Shown one piece after another: positions 6,248 to 11,850 of a stretch of DNA of 18,298 nucleotides. Position 1 is the stretch's first letter; the number at the start of each line of letters is the position of its first letter. A model generated the notes under the pieces. That model ran no database searches. It saw nothing but the letters and a program-made list of their open reading frames with translations, and was not told where the DNA came from. The position numbers and the translations under genes were made by a program. The stretch is from Solirubrobacterales bacterium. Lineage in GTDB: Bacteria > Actinomycetota > Thermoleophilia > Solirubrobacterales > Solirubrobacteraceae. The stretch spans positions 10,694-28,991 of the forward strand of contig PLBZ01000080.1 of the NCBI GenBank assembly GCA_003134675.1, read 5' to 3'.

Positions 6248-7661
6248 GCTGAGCACGCGCACCCCGACGGCGCGCGTCGAGCGCTCGCTGTGCGGCTGGG
6301 GAAGGACCGCCCGTAGCCGCTGCCGCGTCTTTCAGCCGTGTGAGCCGCAGGACGTCGTGGACGTGCTCGCATCGGAGGCCCACGCGGAGAGGGGCGTGAT
6401 AGCTCGCGGAGCGGGACGCAGCTACGGAGATGCCGCGCAGAACGACGGTGGCGATGTGCTGGACATGACCGGGCTGAACCGGATCGTCTCGATCGACGGC
6501 GAGCGCGGGCTGATAACCGCGCAGGCCGGCGCGACCGTGGCCCAGCTGATGACTGCACTCGCTCCCCACGGGCTCACCCTGCCGGTCGTGCCCGGGACCC
6601 GGCACGTCACACTCGCGGGCGCGATCGCGAGCGACATCCACGGCAAGAACCACCACCGCGACGGCGGCCTGGCGAGGCACGTGGCAGCGATCTCCCTCTG
6701 CACGCCCGCCGGCGGTCTGACGGTGCTCTCGCCCGAGACCGACCCCGACCTGTTCTACGCGACGCTCGGAGGGATGGGCCTCACCGGTGTGATCGTGGAG
6801 GCGACACTCCGCGCGGAGCCGCTCCCATCTCCATGGGTGACGGCCGACGTCGACCGCACCGACGGCCTCACGCAAACGCTCGAGCTGATGAGCGGACCGG
6901 AGCGCCACCGCTACTCGGTCGCATGGCTCGACCTGCTCGCCGACGGATCGAAGCTGGGACGCGCGATCATCAGCCGAGCCGACCCACTTGGCAGCGACGG
7001 AGCCCCTCCGGCTGCTCGAGGGCGCCGCGCGCCGCGCGCCGCATATCCCGGAGCGCTCTCGCGGCGGCCGGCGTTCGAGGTTCCGCGCGGCTTTCCCGCC
7101 GCCCTGCTGCGCCCAGCGAGCATGCGCACGTTCAACGCGCTTCGCTGGCGCGCAACACCACGTCGCGAGCGCGGTCAGGCGCTGGCGATGGCACCATACT
7201 TCTTTCCCCTGGACGCGCTCGGGGAGTGGAATCGGCTGTATGGCCCAGCTGGGCTGATCCAGTACCAGTTCGTGATTCCCTCCGGCCAAGAGGTCGCGCT
7301 CGAGCGTTGCTTCGAGCTCATGCGCACGCGCCGGCTACCCGTTTATCTAGCCGTGTTCAAGCGCTTCGGCCCCGCGTTCGGCGGCCCGCTCTCGTTCCCG
7401 CTAGAGGGCTGGACGCTCGCGGCCGACCTACCGGCGGCGGCGCCCGGGCTGTGGGCGGCACTGGACGAGCTCGACGAGGTCGTCGCCGGCTGCGGCGGTC
7501 GCGTCTACCTGACCAAGGACGCCCGGCTACGACGTGAGACGATGGCCGCGATGTACCCGGAGCTCGACCGCTTCCACGCCCAGCGCGCCCGCGTTGACCC
7601 CAACGGGGTGCTGCGCTCGGACCTCGCGCGTCGTCTGGGACTATGCTGGTCCGCGCTGTGA
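6234..7661 (+). CDS. dprE1: Decaprenylphosphoryl-beta-D-ribose 2'-oxidase (DprE1)
   Basis: FAD-dependent oxidase subunit of the DprE1/DprE2 epimerase, which converts decaprenyl-phosphoryl ribose to the 2'-keto intermediate. The 475-residue product is near the usual length. The FAD-binding domain (PF01565) shows GRSYGDAA (61-68) and GTRHVTLAGAIASDIHGKNHH (HGKNHH at 136-141). The C-terminal substrate domain shows VFKRFGPAFGGPLSFPLEGW and YLTKDAR, where Lys 428 corresponds to the mycobacterial catalytic Lys418. In the motif where M. tuberculosis has GWNICVDF with the benzothiazinone-reactive Cys387, this protein has GWTLAADL, so Ala 396 replaces the Cys. ATG 6234 overlaps ubiA by 14 bases, and the 3' end overlaps dprE2. 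No other dprE1-type oxidase is seen in the window. Confidence 0.93.
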   Translation: MSVTELSTRTPTARVERSLCGWGRTARSRCRVFQPCEPQDVVDVLASEAHAERGVIARGAGRSYGDAAQNDGGDVLDMTGLNRIVSIDGERGLITAQAGATVAQLMTALAPHGLTLPVVPGTRHVTLAGAIASDIHGKNHHRDGGLARHVAAISLCTPAGGLTVLSPETDPDLFYATLGGMGLTGVIVEATLRAEPLPSPWVTADVDRTDGLTQTLELMSGPERHRYSVAWLDLLADGSKLGRAIISRADPLGSDGAPPAARGRRAPRAAYPGALSRRPAFEVPRGFPAALLRPASMRTFNALRWRATPRRERGQALAMAPYFFPLDALGEWNRLYGPAGLIQYQFVIPSGQEVALERCFELMRTRRLPVYLAVFKRFGPAFGGPLSFPLEGWTLAADLPAAAPGLWAALDELDEVVAGCGGRVYLTKDARLRRETMAAMYPELDRFHAQRARVDPNGVLRSDLARRLGLCWSAL

Positions 7662-8425
7662 GCGGCGCAAACGCCGGCTCGGCCGGCAGGCGTGTCGTGG
7701 TGCTGGGAGGCACCTCGGAGATCGCCCTTGCGATCGTGCGCGAGCTGCAGAGCCGTGCTCCGCGCGAGGTCGCACTGGTAGGACGCGACCCCAGTGGGCT
7801 GGCCCACGCGGCCGAGGATCTCACCGGCGCCGGCTGCCCGCGTGCACTGACCTTCGAGCTCGACGCCCGAGACCTCGACCGTCACGAGCAGGTCATCGGC
7901 GAAGCATTCGACGGGCTCGATGGCGCCGACATTGTCATTCTCGCCGTGGGTGTCCTCGGCGAGCGCGGTGGCCTGCCCGCGGATACCTCCGGTGCGCTGG
8001 AAGTGCTCCAGGTCAACATGGTGGGAGCCGGCTCGCTGCTGATCGCAAGCGCCCGGCGCTTGCGCGCGCAGGGCGCGGGGACAATCGTGGTTCTCTCCTC
8101 AGTGGCCGGCGAGCGCGCCCGGGCTGCCAACGTCGTCTACGGAGCATCCAAGGCCGGCCTGGACGCCCTCGCGCAGGGTCTCGGCGACGCGCTGCACGAT
8201 CAGGGCGTGCGCGTGCTCGTCGTTCGCCCCGGCTTCGTCCACACCCGGATGACCCGTGGCCTTAACCCCGCGCCGTTGGCCACCACACCGCAAGCGCTCG
8301 CGCACGTCGTCGTGGACGGACTGGACCGCGGCGCTCACACCATGTGGGCGCCACGTACCCTGCGCTGGCTTATGCTCGTGATGAGAATGCTTCCCCGACC
8401 CCTGTTCCGCCGCCTGAAACAGTGA
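7658..8425 (+). CDS. dprE2: Decaprenylphosphoryl-2-keto-ribose reductase (DprE2, SDR)
   Basis: Short-chain dehydrogenase that reduces the DprE1 keto product with NAD(P)H to decaprenyl-phosphoryl arabinose. GTG 7658 (255 residues) is preferred over ATG 7643. It overlaps the dprE1 stop as GTGA, the next gene uses the same junction, and the resulting 12-residue lead before VVVLGG matches mycobacterial DprE2. The SDR signature is complete: nucleotide-binding VLGGTSEIALAI (15-26), LSSVAGERARAANVVYGASKAG with Ser 147/148, Tyr 161 and Lys 165. DprE2-type C-terminal motifs are also present: RPGFVHTRMT, MWAPRTLRWLMLVMRMLP and FRRL. The glycine normally following the Ile in GGxxxIG is Ala here. This gene next to dprE1 makes the assignment firm. 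Confidence 0.92.
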   Translation: MSGANAGSAGRRVVVLGGTSEIALAIVRELQSRAPREVALVGRDPSGLAHAAEDLTGAGCPRALTFELDARDLDRHEQVIGEAFDGLDGADIVILAVGVLGERGGLPADTSGALEVLQVNMVGAGSLLIASARRLRAQGAGTIVVLSSVAGERARAANVVYGASKAGLDALAQGLGDALHDQGVRVLVVRPGFVHTRMTRGLNPAPLATTPQALAHVVVDGLDRGAHTMWAPRTLRWLMLVMRMLPRPLFRRLKQ

Positions 8426-8652
8426 GCGCCACCAAACCGCTGAATGACATGTCTCACCTGCACGCCCGCCGCCGCCAGGCGCGCAGACGCCGTTACCTCT
8501 TTCGTGTAGACATCGGTCTCGGGCTGCTGATCGCGGTAGCAGCACTTCTGCTCGCGCCAGGCGTGGCGATCGTCGCCGCCGCCGCGCTGCTGATCCTTGC
8601 TATCTGCGGCGTCTCGATCCTGCTCGAGCAGTGGCGATCGCGTCGACGGTGA
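8422..8652 (+). CDS. Small two-helix membrane protein in the dpr operon
   Basis: Product of 76 residues from GTG 8422, which overlaps the dprE2 stop as GTGA, the same coupling as dprE1-dprE2. An Arg/His-rich cytoplasmic stretch (HARRRQARRRRY, about residues 14-25) precedes two hydrophobic segments, GLGLLIAVAALLLAPGVAIVAA and AALLILAICGVSILL, and a basic tail (QWRSRRR). No family is recognised. An upstream ATG at 8344 would embed 26 residues inside dprE2 and is less likely. The tight coupling suggests a function with the membrane enzymes of the arabinose-donor pathway, but nothing in the sequence shows what that is. Confidence 0.7.
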   Translation: MSATKPLNDMSHLHARRRQARRRRYLFRVDIGLGLLIAVAALLLAPGVAIVAAAALLILAICGVSILLEQWRSRRR

Positions 8653-8712
8653 CTCAATGAGATTTTGCTCATCTGCGGTCACGCCCCGTCCTCTGCCGTT
8701 AGAGTTCTTGGC

Positions 8713-9063
8713 GTGACATTTCGCTCACTTTCACGCGCGGCGGTTGCTGTCATGGTGCTGGCGGTGACGCCCGCCACGTCCGCGCTCGCAACCGGCTCGT
8801 CTGCGCGCCCGGCGACCAAGTCAGAGCGGTCGGCAATCATGGCGTCCTTCACCGCAAACGACGGCAGCTCCTCCGAGGTACACGGCGTGTACGTCTCGCG
8901 GTCAAACTCCAGCCTCGCCGTGGTGTGCATACACACACCAGAAGCGGGCACGCAAGCGTTCGTCCTTCGCCACACCCGGCGCTCGTGGGGCTATGTGACC
9001 AGCGGCGCAGTCGGCAGCGTTGGCACCCCCACCGACCGGCGCCTCGAGCGAGCCTGCGGCTGA
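8713..9063 (+). CDS. Small secreted protein, unknown function
   Basis: Product of 116 residues from GTG 8713, chosen because it places a signal peptide (SLSRAAVAVMVLAV...ATSALA, cleavage likely after residue 26) at the N-terminus; GTG/TTG starts further upstream add non-signal sequence. The mature part begins ATKSERSAIMASF and continues with VHGVYVSRSNSSLAVVCIHTP. It has two cysteines (72 and 115) that could form a disulphide, and ends RRLERACG. Similar small exported proteins of unknown role occur in related actinobacteria (recalled, not searched). It follows the dpr operon after a gap of 60 bases holding the dyad ATGAG-N6-CTCAT (8657-8672), so it may have its own promoter. Confidence 0.65.
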   Translation: MTFRSLSRAAVAVMVLAVTPATSALATGSSARPATKSERSAIMASFTANDGSSSEVHGVYVSRSNSSLAVVCIHTPEAGTQAFVLRHTRRSWGYVTSGAVGSVGTPTDRRLERACG

Positions 9064-9091
9064 GACAGGACGGCCCTCCCCGCGGGCTTCA

Positions 9092-9198
9092 ATTGAGAAG
9101 TCGCTATTGGGGGATTCTCATTTATGCCTGCGCGTGCGGTGAGAGTGTTCTCACTGTCACCTTAGGTGGTGCTTACGCGCACCGGTGAGATTTCACCG
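9092..9198. promoter_or_regulatory. Intergenic region with four stacked GTGA/TCAC dyads
   Basis: The gap between the small secreted protein and the lipoprotein-like ORF is A/T-richer and packed with inverted repeats: TGAGAA-N15-TTCTCA (9094-9120), GTGAGA-GTGT-TCTCAC (9139-9154), CACCT-T-AGGTG (9158-9168) and CGGTGA-GATT-TCACCG (9183-9198). The second uses the TCTCAC element found in the leader repeats at 1691 and 5136. Operator function is inference; no confident -35/-10 pair was found. Confidence 0.45.
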
Positions 9199-9199
9199 C

Positions 9200-9385
9200 A
9201 TGGCAACCGTGAAGCTGGCGCCGGTGAGCATCGTCGCGATGCTGCTGGCGGTGGTGGTGAGCGGCTGTGGAAGCCAGTCGAACGCCGTCGAGAAGGCGTC
9301 GAGGGTCTCTGTGACCAGGCGCGTGTCGAGCGCTCCCCTTTCACAGCGGTGCTCCGAGGCCGAGTACCGCCGCGTGCTCGCGTAG
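9200..9385 (+). CDS. Possible short lipoprotein
   Basis: Product of 61 residues from ATG 9200. It has a plausible lipoprotein signal: Lys 5, hydrophobic VSIVAMLLAVVV, then a VSGC lipobox with Cys 23, followed by GSQSNAVEKAS. The last 15 codons run antisense into the 3' end of the CoA-transferase gene (9341 onward). Either the overlap is genuine and convergent, or the real gene was truncated and reads into neighbouring DNA until a chance stop. A GTG at 9185 in frame would add five residues. The N-terminal signal is good; the rest is unrecognised. Confidence 0.4.
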   Translation: MATVKLAPVSIVAMLLAVVVSGCGSQSNAVEKASRVSVTRRVSSAPLSQRCSEAEYRRVLA

Positions 9386-10582
9386 CTGCTCGCGGGCGTC
9401 GGGGTGCGCCGCGTGCTCGATGATCAGCTGCGCCTGCGCTCGCTGGCTGCGGCCGAATATGTGCGCGCAGCCCTGCTCGGTTATTACCGCTGAGTGTTGG
9501 AAGGAGGTCACCGGGTCCGTCAGCCGGGGGACGATCGTCGAGGTGTCGCTGCGCTCGTGCCAGGAGCGCAGGGCGATCACGGCGTGACCGCCGGGTGAGT
9601 GCAGGGCGCCCTCGACGAAGTCGGGCTGGCCGCCAAAACCGGAGTACAGACGTACCCCGATGTGGCTCGCGCCCGCCTGGTCTGAGAGATCGACCTGCAG
9701 CGCGGTGTTCACGGAGATCATCCCCTTGTTCGCTGCAATGCGCGATGGATCGTTGGTGGTCTCCGTGCGGGTCATCCTCAGCCTGGGGTTCTCACCAACC
9801 CACTGGTAGAGCTCAGGCGAACCGAACAGGAAGGAACACACGATCGGAGGGGTGGGATCCAGTGCTCCGTGGCGGTCGAGCTCCATGACACCGTCGCTGA
9901 TCATCTCCGACCAGATTGCGAGACCTCGCCGGCCGGCGAGCGCACGCAGCGTAGCGTCGGGGACCTGGCCGATGCCCAGCTGCAGCGTCGACCCATCGTT
10001 GACGAGGCTCGCGACGAGCTCGGCGATCTGCTCGGCGTGCTCGTGCCCCGGCCCAATGACGGGCGAGGGGAGATCTTCCTCCATCTCGATTGCGAGGTCG
10101 ATCAGGTCCTCGTCGAGCTCGCTGTCGCCGAGCGTGTAGGGCATCCGCGGGTTCAGCTGCGCTACCACCAGGCCGCCGCGCGCACGGATACATTCGATGG
10201 CGGCCGGGAGGATGTTCACCTCGATCCCGAGCGATACCTTCCCCTCACGGGGAGCCGAAGTGTGCAGCAGCACGACATCCGGCTGGCGCATAGTCGCGAA
10301 CAGCCTTGGGACGAGCGAAAGACGCATCGGCAGGTAGTCCAACCGCTCACCGGCGTCGCGCATCCCAGGCCCGACGAACGGCGTCTCGAGAATCACACCG
10401 TCGCGTGTGGGCAGCGGCGCCTGCGCCGCGAGCATGAACAGCCGATAGCGCTCCACCGTCCGCTCCAGCGCGTCCAGCAGGCCTCGCGGGGTGGCGAGAT
10501 TCCCGCTCGCGACGACCCGCGGCTCCAACACCGGCAGCGCCCCAAGAATCTCCTCGAGCTGCCGCTCGGAGATCACTCGCAT
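9341..10582 (-). CDS. Acetyl-CoA hydrolase / CoA-transferase (4-hydroxybutyrate CoA-transferase type)
   Basis: Product of 413 residues in the AcH/CAT family (acetyl-CoA hydrolase N- and C-terminal domains). It would move CoA between acetyl-CoA and a carboxylate or hydrolyse acetyl-CoA; the co-substrate cannot be told from sequence. Visible motifs are GLVVAQLNPRMPYTLGDS, LGIGQVPDATLRAL, and WSEMISDGVMEL, whose Glu 226 aligns with the catalytic Glu of the family's [ST]EM.SDG motif. RLYSGFGGQPDFVEGA (311-326) and a C-terminal VITEQGCAHIFGRS are also present. Its ATG directly follows the gap stop codon (TAGATG, no spacer), so it is the second gene of a leftward operon with GAPDH. A succinate- or acetate-linked CoA transferase would connect the acetyl-CoA pool to the pyruvate synthase genes on the other side. 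Confidence 0.85.
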   Translation of the reverse strand: MRVISERQLEEILGALPVLEPRVVASGNLATPRGLLDALERTVERYRLFMLAAQAPLPTRDGVILETPFVGPGMRDAGERLDYLPMRLSLVPRLFATMRQPDVVLLHTSAPREGKVSLGIEVNILPAAIECIRARGGLVVAQLNPRMPYTLGDSELDEDLIDLAIEMEEDLPSPVIGPGHEHAEQIAELVASLVNDGSTLQLGIGQVPDATLRALAGRRGLAIWSEMISDGVMELDRHGALDPTPPIVCSFLFGSPELYQWVGENPRLRMTRTETTNDPSRIAANKGMISVNTALQVDLSDQAGASHIGVRLYSGFGGQPDFVEGALHSPGGHAVIALRSWHERSDTSTIVPRLTDPVTSFQHSAVITEQGCAHIFGRSQRAQAQLIIEHAAHPDAREQLREHAAVLGLGAPL

Positions 10583-11617
10583 CTACGCCGCCGCGGGCAC
10601 TGATGCCATGACTCTCGCGGCGAGGTCCACGAGCCGGCTGGAGTAGCCCCACTCGTTGTCATACCAGGCGACGACCTTCACCTGGGTGCCGTCCATCACG
10701 CTCGTCAGCTCCGAGTCGAGGATCGAAGAGAACGGGGACTTGACGATGTCGCTGGATACGATCTCCTCCTCGCTGTAGGAGAGGATGCCTCGTAGCGGTC
10801 CGTGGTCGGCAGCGTCGCGGAACGCGCCGTTGACCTCCTCTGCGCTCGTCGCACGCTCGGCCTCGACCGTGAGGTCGACGATCGAGCCGGTCGGGGTCGG
10901 CACGCGGATCGCGATCCCGCCCAGTCGGCCCTCGAGCTCGGGGATCACCAGGCCGAGCGCCTTCGCCGCCCCGGTCGAGGTCGGCACGAGGTTCAGCGCC
11001 GCCGCGCGCGCACGCCGCAGATCGGAGTGCGGCCCGTCGAGCAGGTTCTGATCGGCCGTGTAGGCATGGATTGTGCTCATCTGACCGTGGCGGATGCCGA
11101 CCGTCTCGTGGAGAACCTTGGCGACGGGCGCCAGGCAGTTGGTCGTGCACGACGCGTTTGAGATGATGTGGTGGCGGTCGGGGTCGTAGAGCGCCTCGAA
11201 GTTCACGCCTATGACCACGGTCGCATCCAGCGGCTCTGATCCCTTGCCGGGCGCGGAGACAATCACCTTGCGGGCACCCGCCTCCAGATGCTCTGCGGCT
11301 GCCGCTCGCGTGCGATAGCGGCCAGTGGACTCGATCACCACGTCCACTCCGAGATTGCGCCACGGCAGCTTTGAGACCTCGGGCTCTGCGAGCGCCTGGA
11401 TCGGGCGGCCGGCAACGAACAAGTCCCCGGCGATGGACTCCACGGTGCCGGGAAACGTTCCGAAGACGGAGTCGTGACGCAGCAGATGCGCCAGCGTGGA
11501 TGCATCGGTGAGATCGTTGATCGCGACGATCTCGAGGTCCGCTCCCTGCTCGTGTGCGATGCGTAGGACGCTGCGTCCAATACGGCCGAAGCCGTTGATG
11601 GCGACTCGAGTGGGCAT
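10583..11617 (-). CDS. gap: Glyceraldehyde-3-phosphate dehydrogenase, phosphorylating
   Basis: Product of 344 residues from ATG 11617, chosen because AGGAGGAG stands 7 bases upstream and MPTRVAINGFGRIGRS is the canonical N-terminus. An upstream TTG/GTG frame extension lacks family sequence. The Rossmann motif NGFGRIG (8-14) is followed by Asp 35 in AINDLTD, which in the family favours NAD+. The catalytic SNASCTTNCLAP has Cys 157, with His 184 in STIHAYTADQ. The phosphate-binding PTSTGAAKALGLVIPEL and the C-terminal WYDNEWGYS are intact. It catalyses glyceraldehyde-3-phosphate to 1,3-bisphosphoglycerate reversibly. First gene of a leftward operon, divergent from ppsA; the context points to a gluconeogenic or anaplerotic copy. 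Whether another gap sits with pgk/tpi elsewhere in the genome is unknown. Confidence 0.95.
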   Translation of the reverse strand: MPTRVAINGFGRIGRSVLRIAHEQGADLEIVAINDLTDASTLAHLLRHDSVFGTFPGTVESIAGDLFVAGRPIQALAEPEVSKLPWRNLGVDVVIESTGRYRTRAAAAEHLEAGARKVIVSAPGKGSEPLDATVVIGVNFEALYDPDRHHIISNASCTTNCLAPVAKVLHETVGIRHGQMSTIHAYTADQNLLDGPHSDLRRARAAALNLVPTSTGAAKALGLVIPELEGRLGGIAIRVPTPTGSIVDLTVEAERATSAEEVNGAFRDAADHGPLRGILSYSEEEIVSSDIVKSPFSSILDSELTSVMDGTQVKVVAWYDNEWGYSSRLVDLAARVMASVPAAA

Positions 11618-11850
11618 CTGCGGTCTCCTCCTGGTCGTATCTGTATGGATGGCGTGGTAGGGCCCATCTTGGGGGCAGTACCTCACGCTACGCCCGAGCA
11701 CGAGCCGTGTCATGGGTGATGAGCCCCATGTGTACGGGGTGAGAACTACGGAGTGGGTTCAGTGGGGAGTGCGGTGGCCGGTGGCCTCCTCGACCGCTTG
11801 ACTGGTCTCCATACAGGAACAAAGTCGCGACCCCGAGGAGCGATGACCCG
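11618..11850. promoter_or_regulatory. Divergent intergenic region gap / ppsA
   Basis: The 233 bases hold both promoters. Directly visible are the dyad CATGGG-N8-CCCATG (11711-11730), GGTGAGAAC (11739-11747) resembling the GTGAGA element elsewhere in the window, a possible -35 TTGACT (11798-11803) toward ppsA without a convincing -10, the gap Shine-Dalgarno AGGAGGAG (minus strand, about 11625-11632), and the ppsA GAGGAG at 11835-11840. The dyad sits between the two genes and could control both. Confidence 0.5.

Noticed and set aside
6222-7289. Minus-strand ORF of 355 codons over dprE1
   Set aside because: Shadow of dprE1, whose family motifs are unambiguous on the plus strand.
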